Source: Collinsella tanakaei (GTDB lineage: Bacteria > Actinomycetota > Coriobacteriia > Coriobacteriales > Coriobacteriaceae). Taken from it: a stretch of DNA of 64,000 bases. The stretch lies in NCBI RefSeq assembly GCF_016900375.1, contig NZ_JACJKB010000003.1:1-64000 (forward strand). The letters run 5' to 3'. Position numbers and translations under genes: made by a program. Below are positions 34,517 through 45,714 of the stretch, in pieces. Each line of letters starts with the position of its first letter. Within the stretch, counting starts at the first letter, position 1. The notes under the pieces were generated by a model. The model was given only the letters and a program-made list of their open reading frames with translations. It was not told the origin of the DNA and made no database searches.

Positions 34517-34876
34517 CTAGAACGAGGCGCTCCATAGGCCATGAAGGTTGCAGTAGGCGTACACGGTGCCGGTCTTGACGCCGCCGGCAAAGAACGTCGC
34601 GGGCGTCTGACCGGGCTTGAGGTAGTGGATCTCAAGGCGACCGTCGGCCTCGAGCGCGATCCACTCGATGTAGTGCTCCTCGGTCATGGGATGCTCGGTG
34701 GAACCGACCCTGGCGAACACGATGTGGCCGTCGCGCTGAAGCTCAACGGCAGGCACGTGCTTCTCGACCGCCGCGTCCACGGTGTTGGGCTCGAGCGTCT
34801 TGAAGCCCTCGGGGACCTTGCCGCCCTTCACGTCAGCCAGAAACGCGCCGTTGCCGTCGGTGTAAAACGTAGCCAT
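34517..34876 (-). CDS. Superoxide reductase (neelaredoxin type)
   Basis: The protein has 119 residues. The SOR iron site is complete: His40 in VEKHVP (with Glu38-Lys39), His62 and His68 in EHPMTEEHYI, Cys109 and His112 in YAYCNLHGLW. No desulforedoxin centre is present, so it is a one-iron enzyme with a 32-residue N-terminal lead. It reduces superoxide to peroxide without producing oxygen, as anaerobes prefer. AAGGAGA precedes ATG 34876. Monocistronic; the HTH-fused relative at 14877 might respond to the same stress. Confidence 0.93.
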   Translation of the reverse strand: MATFYTDGNGAFLADVKGGKVPEGFKTLEPNTVDAAVEKHVPAVELQRDGHIVFARVGSTEHPMTEEHYIEWIALEADGRLEIHYLKPGQTPATFFAGGVKTGTVYAYCNLHGLWSASF

Positions 34877-34968
34877 GATGTTCTCTCCTTACGTCCATGC
34901 CTCATAAACGTGACCTATTATGCCCAGCGCCGTGCCGGGCATACACAGACACCGGAAGCCCACAAGAC

Positions 34969-34992
34969 GGGGCGCGGCCGACGCCGCGCCCC
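34969..34992 (-). terminator. Hairpin after the universal stress protein gene
   Basis: GGGGCGCGGC pairs with GCCGCGCCCC (34969-34978/34983-34992), followed on the minus strand by GTCTTG. It lies 45 bases past the stop at 35037. Confidence 0.5.
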
Positions 34993-35036
34993 GCACCCGA
35001 TTGCACTTGCTGTTGAGCCATGCCGTTGGGACCACG

Positions 35037-35510
35037 CTATTTCACGGTCAGCACCGGCACGTCAACGGAACGCAGCACACCGAAGCTCACGCTGCCGAGC
35101 ATGCCCCGCAGCGCGCCCAGGCCGCGGCGACCCATGACCACCAGGTCGACGGAGTTGTCCGCGACGTACTCGGCGATGCCCTCCACCGGAGAGGTCGCCA
35201 GACGCGCGGTGACGGTGATCTTGCACTGGGCTCCGTCGCGCGCGTCCTCAACGACGCGCTCCATGTCGCTGCGCATGCGCTGGATGACCGCGCCCATCAT
35301 GTTGTCGTAATCCATCATCGTGCCGTTGTCGAAGGGATCTTCGAACGCCCCGCCCATGAGCGACGGGGTGGGTATCGCCCCTGCGGCCACGATCATCACC
35401 ACATGCACCTCGGCGGCGGGGTCGTCCCCCACCATCCCGAGCGCGATATGAAGCGCGCTCATCGCATGCTCGGACTCGTCGTAGGGGACCATGACGTTCT
35501 TGAAGAACAT
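35037..35510 (-). CDS. Universal stress protein (UspA family)
   Basis: The protein has 157 residues: start MFFKNVMVPYDESEHAMSAL, and the ATP-binding loop MGRRGLGALRGMLGSVSFGVL near the C-terminus, in the form G-x2-G-x9-G-S usual for ATP-binding USPs. A Met/Asp-rich insert (about 66-90) is distinctive. AAAGGAG lies before ATG 35510. Downstream of ilvA on the same strand, but a terminator-like element separates them. Confidence 0.9.
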   Translation of the reverse strand: MFFKNVMVPYDESEHAMSALHIALGMVGDDPAAEVHVVMIVAAGAIPTPSLMGGAFEDPFDNGTMMDYDNMMGAVIQRMRSDMERVVEDARDGAQCKITVTARLATSPVEGIAEYVADNSVDLVVMGRRGLGALRGMLGSVSFGVLRSVDVPVLTVK

Positions 35511-35596
35511 GACCGCTCCTTTCCCTCGAGCTCCATCGTTGTGGGATGTATACCCGGGATGCGAGCGAAACGGCAAAAGCGCGACGGTAGCGGTGC

Positions 35597-35632
35597 AAAA
35601 AACCCGCCCACCGGCGCGCTCGAGGTCGGGGT
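35597..35632 (-). terminator. Probable terminator of ilvA
   Basis: On the minus strand a bulged GC-rich stem (acc/ggt and ccc/ggg segments of 35602-35612 with 35624-35632) is followed by TTTTTT (complement of 35597-35602), about 25 bases past the ilvA stop. Confidence 0.5.
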
Positions 35633-35657
35633 CCGCCCCGGCCGTGTGCATGCACGT

Positions 35658-36878
35658 TTACAGCATGGTCTGCGAGAGCTGCGGCTTGAAACCCGCCTGC
35701 TCGAGGGCATCGATGATCTGGCGCTTGTGATCGGTGCCGTAGGCCTCGATGGTCACGCGCAGCTCGACCGCGGCGTTGCGGTTCGTGCTCACGAACTGGT
35801 TGTGCTCGAGCTTGATGACGTTGCCGTTCTGCTCGGCGATGGCGGATGCCACGCGCACGAGCATGCCGGGGCGGTCGGGCAGAAGCACGCTCACGGTAAA
35901 GATGCGGTCGCGCTGGATGAGACCGTGCTGCACCACGGAGCTCATGGTGATGACGTCCATGTTGCCGCCCGAGAGAATCGAGGCGACGCGGCGGTTCTCG
36001 GCAGGCAGATGCTTGAGCGCCGCCACGGTGAGCAGACCCGAGTTCTCGACGATCATCTTATGGCTCTCCACCATGTCGAGGAACGACACGATGAGCTCGT
36101 CGTCGGGCACGGTTATGACGTCGTCGAGGTTCTGCTGCAGGTACGGGAAGACCTTATCGCCCACCTCGAGGACCGCGGTGCCGTCGGCGATCGTGTTGGC
36201 CTGCGGAATCTTGACCGGATGCCCCGCCTCAAGCGCCGCCGTGAGCGACGGAGCGCCCGCGGGCTCGACGCCGATCACGCGGATCTTGGGGTTGTACAGC
36301 TTGGCGAACGTCGAGACGCCGCACGCCAGGCCGCCGCCGCCCACGGGCACGAGAATCGTGTCGACAAGCGGGAGCTCCTGCACGATCTCCATAGCGATGG
36401 TGCCCTGGCCCGTGGCCACCGTGGGATCGTTGAACGGGTGGATGAATGTGTAGCCATGCTCCTCGGCAAGCTGCAGGGCGTAGTCGCACGACTCGTCGTA
36501 TACGTCGCCGTACAGCACGACCTCGGCACCGTAGCTCTTCGTGCGCTCGACCTTGATGAGCGGCGTCGTGGTGGGCATGACCACGATGGAGCGCGCCCCC
36601 GCACGGGAGGCCGCGAACGCGACGCCCTGCGCATGGTTGCCGGCGCTCGCCGTGATGATGCCGTGGTCCAGCTCCTCGGGCGTGAGCGTGCTGATCTTGT
36701 AGTACGCGCCGCGCACCTTGTAGGCGCCGGTGCGCTGCATGTTCTCGGGCTTGAGGTAGACGCGGTTGCCGGTCAGCTGGCTGAAGTGCGGGCTCTCCAC
36801 GAGCTCGGTCTTCTGCGTGACCTCCTTGACCTTCTCGGACGCCTCCTCGAACGCATCGAGCGTGAGCATTTCGGCCAT
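35658..36878 (-). CDS. ilvA: Threonine ammonia-lyase (threonine deaminase)
   Basis: The protein has 406 residues: PLP lysine in RTGAYKVRGAYYKI (Lys54), the phosphate-binding SAGNHAQG and GGGGLACG loops, and a C-terminal ACT domain (about 330-406). It converts threonine to 2-oxobutanoate, the first step of isoleucine synthesis. The single ACT domain and length fit the TIGR01127-type enzyme, which can be biosynthetic or catabolic; with ilvDBNC 2-7 kb away a biosynthetic role is likely. AAGAAGG is nine bases before ATG 36878; an ATG at 36887 is too close to it. Confidence 0.95.
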   Translation of the reverse strand: MAEMLTLDAFEEASEKVKEVTQKTELVESPHFSQLTGNRVYLKPENMQRTGAYKVRGAYYKISTLTPEELDHGIITASAGNHAQGVAFAASRAGARSIVVMPTTTPLIKVERTKSYGAEVVLYGDVYDESCDYALQLAEEHGYTFIHPFNDPTVATGQGTIAMEIVQELPLVDTILVPVGGGGLACGVSTFAKLYNPKIRVIGVEPAGAPSLTAALEAGHPVKIPQANTIADGTAVLEVGDKVFPYLQQNLDDVITVPDDELIVSFLDMVESHKMIVENSGLLTVAALKHLPAENRRVASILSGGNMDVITMSSVVQHGLIQRDRIFTVSVLLPDRPGMLVRVASAIAEQNGNVIKLEHNQFVSTNRNAAVELRVTIEAYGTDHKRQIIDALEQAGFKPQLSQTML

Positions 36879-37393
36879 GGCGCTCATCCTTCTTTCGTGC
36901 ACGGGGTACTTTCGCATGGTAAAGCAGGATAGCAGATTTGGCAGAGCCGACATAGGAGACGGACGTCGTCGGATCACGGGCAGCGCACGGCGCACCGCCT
37001 TCGTTGCTCCTCTTGCGCCCCGCTCCCCTGCCGCACGTGAACTTGAAAAGGTGCCCGGTACCAAATTCGCGACTTTTGAGATACCTCATTAAATCAGTGG
37101 GTTTCCGATTCTGGAATTGCGTCCGTTTTTATGCACGCTTGGCTTCATTTCCGCAGGTAAAATCGCATGTATATCCAATCGCTTAAGCAACGCTGCGTCA
37201 CTTAGTCTCTTACCCTCTCAAAAGTCGCGAATTTGGTACCGGACCCCTCATAACGCACCCCCTCAGGCGTCATTTCGGCTCAGCGGCCCGGAGCGGGCGA
37301 TGCTAAATCGCGGTTTCGCCCTTTGCGCGGCGGGGACGTTGGCGTAGCATGACGCAAACACCTTTCGCATCGACGCCAGAATTCGAGGACCCC
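36879..37393. other. ilvA-ABC ATPase intergenic region
   Basis: This 515-bp gap between divergent genes holds the ilvA promoter region (not placed) and a 188-bp AT-rich inverted-repeat element at 37055-37242. After it, 37243-37393 shows no recognised signal. A short open frame from an ATG at 37349 to the chosen start at 37394 may add 15 residues to the ABC protein. Confidence 0.6.
37055..37242. repeat. Inverted-repeat element with diverged REP-like ends (copy F)
   Basis: A 27-bp perfect inverted repeat (37055-37081/37216-37242) encloses 134 bases that are clearly more AT-rich than the genome. The outer end reads GTGCCCGGTACCAAATT, which on the other strand corresponds to the TTTGTACCTGGCACC core of copies B-D. 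It might be a small non-autonomous mobile element. Confidence 0.7.
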
Positions 37394-38203
37394 ATGGACA
37401 AACCGCTTGAAACACCCGCAGCGCCCCTGTTTCAGCTGCGCGACGCCCAGGTCGTGCGCGCCGGCAGGACGATCCTCTCGGTAGACCACTTCGATCTAGC
37501 CGAAGGCGAGCATGTTGCCCTTCTTGGTCCCAACGGTGCCGGTAAGTCGACGTTCATCCAGCTGCTCACCCGCGAGGTCTTCCCCATGCATCGCGACGAG
37601 CCTCCCGTGCGCTTCCGCGGCCAGGCGCGCCCGCTGCTCACCGACATCAAGCAGGCCCTGGGCATCGTGTCGGCAACCATGCACGACCAGGTGCGCGTCC
37701 ACCTGCCTGTCATCGAGATCGTGTGCGGCGGGCTGTTCGGTACCCTCGGCCTGCCCCGCCACGTAGAGGTCGACGATGCAGCACGCGCGAAGGCCGAAGA
37801 CGCGCTGGGGCGTCTGGGTATCGCCGAGCTTGCCGACCGCGACGTCATGACGCTCTCCACCGGCCAGGTGCGCCGCGCGCTCGTTGCGCGCGAGCTCATG
37901 AGCGACCCCAAGATCCTCATCTTCGACGAGCCCTGCACGGGTCTCGACCCCGAGGGCATGTACCACGTGCGCAACACCATGCGGCTGCTCGCCGACGAGG
38001 GTCGCTCCATCGTGCTCGTCACGCACTACCCCGAGGACATCATCCCCGCCATCGATCGCGTGCTGCTCATCAAGGACGCCGTGGTGTTCGCCGACGGCTC
38101 CAAGAGCGAGCTTTTGACCGGCGACGAGATGACCCGGCTGTTCGGCGTGCCTCTGGAGGTCGACGAGCACGACGGCTGGTACGCCATGCGCGGCCGCTAC
38201 TAG
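37394..38203 (+). CDS. ABC transporter ATP-binding protein (YlmA-like)
   Basis: The protein has 269 residues: Walker A GPNGAGKST (about 44-52), signature LSTGQVRRALVARELM, Walker B ILIFDEP, GLDPEG and switch His in VTHYPEDI. No permease gene is nearby, as in B. subtilis YlmA and the ModF-like subfamily, which act as soluble or orphan ATPases. GAGGACC is five bases before ATG 37394; an upstream ATG at 37349 lacks a good site. It stands between ilvA and ilvD without an obvious link to them. Confidence 0.85.
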   Translation: MDKPLETPAAPLFQLRDAQVVRAGRTILSVDHFDLAEGEHVALLGPNGAGKSTFIQLLTREVFPMHRDEPPVRFRGQARPLLTDIKQALGIVSATMHDQVRVHLPVIEIVCGGLFGTLGLPRHVEVDDAARAKAEDALGRLGIAELADRDVMTLSTGQVRRALVARELMSDPKILIFDEPCTGLDPEGMYHVRNTMRLLADEGRSIVLVTHYPEDIIPAIDRVLLIKDAVVFADGSKSELLTGDEMTRLFGVPLEVDEHDGWYAMRGRY

Positions 38204-38565
38204 ACCTGCCTGCCGTCCACCGGAAGTTTACGCACTCCTACCGACTAAAGTGTTTCATGCAGATTTCGCCCTTGCCACGCCCCTGCACGCGCGCGATACT
38301 CGAACAACTTAGGAAATGCGACGACAGGGCGAGTACCGGACGGGCGCACCACAGCGAGCGGGCAGCGTGAGAACCCGCGGCGCGCGGTCGGGAACACACC
38401 CTCGAGCAGCCAAGCCGAACGCGAGCTCGGCGCGCGGGCGATCCCCGCGACGCGAGCGCGCAAGTACGCCGCGCCGGACAGCCGCCGTCACAGGCATCCT
38501 CGCAGGGACGCTCCCTTGCCTTCGCATCCTGGTATCCATAACCGCGAAACGCAAGGGGGGAACGG
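38204..38565 (+). other. Leader region of ilvD
   Basis: 362 bp without a credible gene. I looked for a T-box (AGGGTGGNACCGCG) and for a leader peptide rich in Leu/Val/Ile codons and found neither. A small AGGGA-CGC-TCCCT hairpin lies about 55 bases before the ilvD start. Transcription of the ilvDBN operon must begin here or run through from the ABC gene; no promoter is certain. Confidence 0.5.
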
Positions 38566-40226
38566 ATGCAGCTGCGAAGCGATGCCATCAAGAAGGGGCT
38601 GGCGCGAGCGCCCCACCGGAGTCTTCTGAAAGCCGACGGCCTTACCGACGAGGAGCTTGAACGCCCGCTCGTCGCCGTCGTCTCGGCGCAAAACGAGGTC
38701 ATCCCCGGCCATATCCACCTGCAGCAGATCGCCGACGCCGTCAAGGCCGGCGTGCGCATGGCCGGCGGCACCCCGCTGCAGGTCAACACTATCGGCGTGT
38801 GCGACGGCATCGCCATGAACCACGAGGGCATGCGCTACAGCCTCACGAGCCGCGAGGTCATTGCCGACTCCGTCGAGTGCGCCATCCAGGGCCACCAGTT
38901 CGACGCCATGGTCCTCATCCCCAGCTGCGACAAGATCGTGCCCGGCATGCTCATCGCCGCCGCGCGCCTGAACATCCCCACCATACTCGTCTCCGGCGGC
39001 CCCATGCTCGCCGGTCGCGACAAGTGCGGGCACCAGACCGACCTGAACACCCTGTTCGACGCCGTGGGCCAGGTGACCGCCGGCACCATGACGCCCGAGG
39101 AGTGCGCGTGGCTCGAGAACACCGCCTGCCCCACCTGCGGCAGCTGCTCGGGCATGTTCACCGCCAACTCCATCTGCTGCCTGTCCGAGGCGCTCGGCCT
39201 GGCGCTGCCCGGAAACGGCACCGTTCCCGCCGTGTACTCCGAGCGCATCCGCCTGGCCAAGCTCACCGGCATGAAGGTGATGGATCTCGTGCGCGACAAC
39301 ATCTGCGCGCTCGACATCCTGAACGAGAAATCCATCCATAACGGCATGGTGCTCGACATGGCCTTCGGCGGCTCCACCAACACGATGCTGCACCTCACGG
39401 CCATCGCCCACGCAGCGGGCTGCCCCGTGACCATGGACGACTGGGATCGCGTCTCGGATGCCACCCCCAACATCGTGCGCATCGCCCCGGCGGGCCCGCT
39501 GCACATCGAGGACCTGAACGCCGTAGGCGGTATCTCGGCCATCATGGGCGTGCTCGGCCGCGCCGGCCTGCTCGAAGGCGATGCCCTCACCTGCCACGGC
39601 ACCGTGGACGAGTGGGTCGCCGCCTGCCCCGAGCCCGATGGCGAGATCGTCCGCACCGTCGAGAACGCCTACTCCCCCATCGGCGGCCTCAAGGTCGTGC
39701 GCGGCAACCTCGCGCCCGACTGCGGCGTGGTCAAGCGCAGCGCCTGCGCGCCCGAGATGTACAGGCACTCCGGCCCCGCCCGCGTGTTCAATAGCGAGGA
39801 GGAAGCCTGCGAGGCCATCTTTGGCGGCAAGATCAACCCCGGCGACGTCGTGGTCATCCGCTACGAGGGACCCGCCGGCGGCCCGGGCATGCGCGAGATG
39901 CTCACGCCCACCTCTGCCATCTGCGGCATGGGTCTCGACAAGTCCGTGGCGCTCATCACCGATGGCCGCTTCTCCGGCGCGAGCAAGGGCCCGTGCATCG
40001 GCCACGTGAGCCCCGAGGCCGCAGCCGGCGGCCCCATCGCCCTTATCCAGGAGGGCGACATCATCGATATCGACATCGAGGCGGGCAAGCTCGAGGTTCG
40101 CCTGTCCGATGACGAGCTGGCCGAGCGCCGTGCCGCCTGGCAGGCGCCCGCGCCCAAGTACACCACCGGCGTGCTCTCGCGCTACGCGAAGCTCGTCACC
40201 AGCGCAGACAAGGGGGCGTATCTCTC

Positions 40227-40230
<4 letters not shown>
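38566..40230 (+). CDS. ilvD: Dihydroxy-acid dehydratase
   Basis: The protein has 554 residues. The Fe-S/Mg site motifs [10 protein letters not shown] and [15 protein letters not shown] are intact, and the C-terminal [15 protein letters not shown] completes the active site. It converts dihydroxy acids to the 2-oxo acids of valine and isoleucine. AAGGGGG precedes ATG 38566. The TGA overlaps the ilvB ATG by 4 bp. Confidence 0.97.
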
Positions 40231-42305
<2,075 letters not shown>

Positions 42306-42307
42306 GG

Positions 42308-42793
42308 ATGAAGCACATCCTGTCCGTTCTCGTTGAGAACAAGCCCGGCGTCCTGTCCCGCGTGACCGGCCTCGTGTCGCGCCGCGGCTTCAACATCGAC
42401 TCGCTCACCGTGGCGCCCACCGAGGACGTCACCATGAGCCGCATGACCATCATCGTCGACGCCGACGAGGTCGGCTACGAGCAGATTACCAAGCAGCTGC
42501 ACAAGCTCGTCAGCGTGTACAAGATCTCGGACCTCACCGATACCGACGCCATCGAGCGCGAGCTCGTCCTGTTCAAGGTCATCGCCCAGCCCGAGAAGCG
42601 CCACGAGATCATCGAGATCGCCAACATCTTCCGCGCCAACGTCGTGGACGTGGGCAAAAACTCGCTCACGGTCGAGGCGACGGGCACGGCGAGCAAGCTC
42701 GACGCGATGGAGGACCTCTTCCGCAGCTACGGCATCCGCCAGCTCACCCGCACCGGCAAGATAGCGATGTCGCGCGGGTCGAGCGACCGGTAG
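42308..42793 (+). CDS. ilvN: Acetolactate synthase small (regulatory) subunit
   Basis: The protein has 161 residues. The N-terminal ACT domain (VLVENKPGVLSRVTGLVSRR, GFNIDSLTV) binds valine for feedback control; the C-terminal half (ANIFRANVVDVG, SKLDAMEDLF) contacts IlvB. GGGAGG is nine bases before ATG 42308; a GTG at 42302 is too close to it. Two bases separate it from the ilvB stop. Confidence 0.97.
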   Translation: MKHILSVLVENKPGVLSRVTGLVSRRGFNIDSLTVAPTEDVTMSRMTIIVDADEVGYEQITKQLHKLVSVYKISDLTDTDAIERELVLFKVIAQPEKRHEIIEIANIFRANVVDVGKNSLTVEATGTASKLDAMEDLFRSYGIRQLTRTGKIAMSRGSSDR

Positions 42794-42810
42794 GGCGGGT
42801 AGCGGGGCGA

Positions 42811-42920
42811 GGGCTCTCGAACCTGTTGGTCCGGGCTCGGGCAGTCCTCTTCGCGACGGAGGCGCCACTGGCGCCTCCTGCTCATGCGGAACTCGCCCTG
42901 ACCAACAGGTTCGAGAGCCC
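42811..42920. repeat. Long hairpin between ilvN and ilvC
   Basis: A 20-bp perfect inverted repeat (42811-42830/42901-42920, arms GGGCTCTCGAACCTGTTGGT) encloses 70 bases that carry their own 9-bp hairpin with a 3-base loop (42858-42866/42870-42878). There is no U-tract. GGTTCGAG in the right arm resembles a tRNA T-arm but no tRNA is present. Confidence 0.8.
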
Positions 42921-43024
42921 CGCATAGCGTTTCCGTTCTTGCCGGTCGCGCGCCCCGAACCGCGGGGGCGGGACTGGCGTGGTCCAAGCGGCCACGCTGC
43001 AGGTAGGGTAATCCCCTCTTAGCT

Positions 43025-43060
43025 CTGCCGGGTTTTGTCTCGCTGCCGGGTTTTGTTTCG
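43025..43060. repeat. 18-bp tandem duplication before ilvC
   Basis: CTGCCGGGTTTTGT-x-TCG occurs twice in direct succession (43025-43042, 43043-43060) with one mismatch, about 90 bases before the ilvC start. Confidence 0.8.
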
Positions 43061-43150
43061 ACATCGTGTCGTGGGGGTTTGAGAGGACCCCGGGCACGGT
43101 TCACATTTACTTTGGTTACACAAGCCACGATCTGTTAAGGAGAAACAACA

Positions 43151-44146
43151 ATGGCTGTGACGATCTACTACGAGTCCGACTGCAATCCTCAGGTCATCCA
43201 GGACAAGAAGATTGCCATCATCGGTTACGGCTCCCAGGGCCATGCCCACGCGCTGAACCTGCTCGACTCCGGCTGCGACGTGCGCGTCGGCCTGCGCGAG
43301 GGCTCCAGCTCCTGGGCGAAGGCCGAGGAGGCCGGTCTCAAGGTGTGCGACATGGACACCGCCGCCGAGGAAGCTGACATCATCATGATGCTCGTTCCCG
43401 ACGAGACGCAGCCCAAGGTCTACGAGGAGCACATCAAAGATCACCTCAAGGCCGGCGACACCCTCGCCTTCGCCCACGGCTTCAACATTCACTTCGGCTA
43501 CATCAAGGCCCCCGAGGACGTGAACGTCATCATGTGCGCGCCCAAGGGTCCCGGCCACATCGTTCGCCGTCAGTTCACCGAGGGCTCCGGCGTGCCCGAC
43601 CTGGCCTGCGTGGCCCAGGACGCCACCGGCAACGCCTGGGACATCGCGCTCGCCTACTGCTGGGGCGTCGGCGGTGCCCGCTCCGGCATCATCAAGGCCA
43701 CCTTCAAGGAGGAGACCGAGGAGGATCTCTTCGGTGAGCAGGCCGTGCTCTGCGGCGGCCTCGTCGAGCTGGTCAAGGCGGGCTTCGAGACCCTGACCGA
43801 GGCTGGCTATCCGCCCGAGCTCGCTTACTTCGAGTGCTACCACGAGATGAAGATGATCGTCGACCTCATGTACGAGAGCGGCATCCACTTCATGAACTAC
43901 TCCATCTCCAACACGGCCGAGTACGGCGAGTACTACGCCGGCCCCAAGGTCATCAACGAGGAGAGCCGCGCGGCCATGAAGCAGATCCTGGCCCGCATCC
44001 AGGACGGCTCCTTCGCGCAGGAGTTCGTGGACGACTGCAACAACGGCCACAAGTGGCTGCTCGAGCAGCGCGAGAAGATCAACGAGCACGAGATCGAGAA
44101 GACCGGCGAGAAGATTCGCTCCATGTTCAGCTGGATCAAGAAGTAG
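43151..44146 (+). CDS. ilvC: Ketol-acid reductoisomerase (class I)
   Basis: The protein has 331 residues, the class I length. The dinucleotide motif [13 protein letters not shown] is near the N-terminus, the cofactor loop [12 protein letters not shown] predicts NADPH use (serines contact the phosphate), and the knotted C-terminal domain holds the metal ligands in [15 protein letters not shown]. It makes the dihydroxy acids used by IlvD. AAGGAG precedes ATG 43151. It is separated by 357 bp from ilvN and followed by its own terminator. Confidence 0.98.
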   Translation: MAVTIYYESDCNPQVIQDKKIAIIGYGSQGHAHALNLLDSGCDVRVGLREGSSSWAKAEEAGLKVCDMDTAAEEADIIMMLVPDETQPKVYEEHIKDHLKAGDTLAFAHGFNIHFGYIKAPEDVNVIMCAPKGPGHIVRRQFTEGSGVPDLACVAQDATGNAWDIALAYCWGVGGARSGIIKATFKEETEEDLFGEQAVLCGGLVELVKAGFETLTEAGYPPELAYFECYHEMKMIVDLMYESGIHFMNYSISNTAEYGEYYAGPKVINEESRAAMKQILARIQDGSFAQEFVDDCNNGHKWLLEQREKINEHEIEKTGEKIRSMFSWIKK

Positions 44147-44175
44147 CCTTACGGCTCATCTGCCCTGAGCGCATG

Positions 44176-44213
44176 AACGCCCGGCTCCCCTTTCGGGAAG
44201 CCGGGCGTTTTCG
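44176..44213 (+). terminator. Terminator of ilvC
   Basis: An 11-bp stem AACGCCCGGCT/AGCCGGGCGTT (44176-44186/44199-44209) is followed by TTTTC, 30 bases past the ilvC stop. Confidence 0.8.
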
Positions 44214-44250
44214 CAACAGAGGGGCGAGACGAGCCCATTCGGTCACGCTC

Positions 44251-45690
44251 CTATGCAGCATCCTGCTCGTCCACGCCGAATGTCGCACGGCGCCGCCGCT
44301 GCTGTACCGCGCGGATCGACAGACCGCCGTAACGCCAGTTGGGCAGCGCGCATTCCAGGTCGACCAGCAGATCGAGAAGCTCCTTGGGGTCAAACGTATG
44401 CGAGAACAGGCCCCAGCTGCGCGCCAGCTCGATCATATAGAACGGATCGGGCGAGCGGTTCCTGAGCAGGATAAGCTTGTCGATCTTGTCATCTGCATAT
44501 CGATACTCATCCACGAAGTAGTAATCCCCGCGGCCGGGAATGTGTTCATCGAGCCAGGCGCGCAACGCCAGCGCCTCGGGACGCGTGCGCTCCCACTCGA
44601 GCGGGCTGCAATGGGCGAGCTGCTTGTCGATGGCGTCGACGCAGCTCACGCTCATCTCCTGGCGCTCCCTAATAATCCTGCACACCAGCCGGTCACGGCC
44701 ATCGCGCTCGACCGCACGGATATAGCGCCCCGCGCCGCCGTATCCGGTGTCGCGCTCCCATGGGATGCCTCCCTGGTAGGAATAGCGGTTCAGCAGCTGT
44801 TCGCGCCTGCCATCAGCCACAACGTCCACGCGATCCTCATTCAGCCAGCTTCCCAGCAGGTACTCGTCCCGTGAGCGCTCGCTGGGCTTCCACGTGGTCC
44901 AAGACGATGCGCGGACCCCATACCGATTGCGCTCGTCAAGGCGCAAGGCGGCTCTGACCTCCTCCATGGTCGGTTCGAAACCGAAAAGCTTCTTGCAGCA
45001 GGGGGCCACCTCCGCAAGCGGCGCCACGCCGCAGAACGTCCGCAGGGCATCGGCGGCGCGCGGGATCTGCCACCTGCGGTTGCGCAGCATTCCAATGTGC
45101 TCCAAATCGATCTTCTCCGCAGCGGAGCGTATCTCATGCGGCATCACGCCGTACGACTCTTTTCCGGTGCTGAACAACCAGGTGAGCGGCTCGAGCGAAT
45201 AGAACGCCTCGTCATCTTCCCGTCTCAAGACAAGCACTGGTCCATCATGCTCGAGCATGCGCAGAAAACCTGCGAATTCCCCATCCGAGCAGGCAAGAAG
45301 CTCATCCTCCATCGCCTCCGGGAGCTTGTCGACATGCTGCACTATCGCGTCAATCAACGTCAGCTTGCGCTTGTTCGGAAGGCGTCCGATCCCCATGCCC
45401 CGAATGAATTCGCTGAGCTGCGCCACCGTGCACCGACGCAGGCAGTCGGCGAAGTCACCGGTGGGAACTGCCTGCGTCCCCCTGAAACCCGATCTCGCAT
45501 ACCTGTCGTAATCGAATAGCCCCTCGCTCATCGTGTCGTATCGACGTTCCGAACACCCCGCGGCGCGCAACGCCTGCTCGCGCTCCTCGCCGGAAAGACC
45601 CGCGAGCTTGCCGCGATGGACCCCGCGGGGCATGCCTCCGTCCTGCCCGCCCTGCTCGACCGTCTTGCGTCCCGTTACCTTCGTGTTCAT
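44251..45690 (-). CDS. SEC-C protein paralogue without the SEC-C motif
   Basis: The protein has 479 residues and is a shortened relative of the protein encoded just upstream (45715-47844). Both share GVHRGxLAGLSxxER (here about 23-37), a middle region with FCGV-PL..V...C..(L)FG(F), and a C-terminal LPNW(R/A)..G...RAV(Q/R)..... RRR block. The C-terminal zinc-binding SEC-C motif of the longer protein is missing. No catalytic motif is recognised. AAAGGGG lies before ATG 45690, 24 bases after the previous stop, so the two form an operon. Function unknown. Confidence 0.65.
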   Translation of the reverse strand: MNTKVTGRKTVEQGGQDGGMPRGVHRGKLAGLSGEEREQALRAAGCSERRYDTMSEGLFDYDRYARSGFRGTQAVPTGDFADCLRRCTVAQLSEFIRGMGIGRLPNKRKLTLIDAIVQHVDKLPEAMEDELLACSDGEFAGFLRMLEHDGPVLVLRREDDEAFYSLEPLTWLFSTGKESYGVMPHEIRSAAEKIDLEHIGMLRNRRWQIPRAADALRTFCGVAPLAEVAPCCKKLFGFEPTMEEVRAALRLDERNRYGVRASSWTTWKPSERSRDEYLLGSWLNEDRVDVVADGRREQLLNRYSYQGGIPWERDTGYGGAGRYIRAVERDGRDRLVCRIIRERQEMSVSCVDAIDKQLAHCSPLEWERTRPEALALRAWLDEHIPGRGDYYFVDEYRYADDKIDKLILLRNRSPDPFYMIELARSWGLFSHTFDPKELLDLLVDLECALPNWRYGGLSIRAVQQRRRRATFGVDEQDAA

Positions 45691-45714
45691 GATCAGCCCC
45701 TTTCGTCGAGCCTG

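Larger units (their letters stand above)
42794..43150 (+). other. ilvN-ilvC intergenic region
   Basis: 357 bp without a gene, containing a long hairpin (42811-42920), an 18-bp tandem duplication (43025-43060) and, at 43133-43150, the AAGGAG ribosome site of ilvC. No T-box was found. ilvC is probably expressed from a promoter here as well as by read-through. Confidence 0.6.

Noticed and set aside
38204-38565. T-box or amino-acid attenuator before ilvD
   Set aside because: No T-box core sequence and no leader peptide with Ile/Val/Leu codon runs was found.
42811-42920. GGTTCGAG in a hairpin arm as a possible tRNA
   Set aside because: No acceptor or anticodon arms can be drawn; it is part of a perfect inverted repeat.
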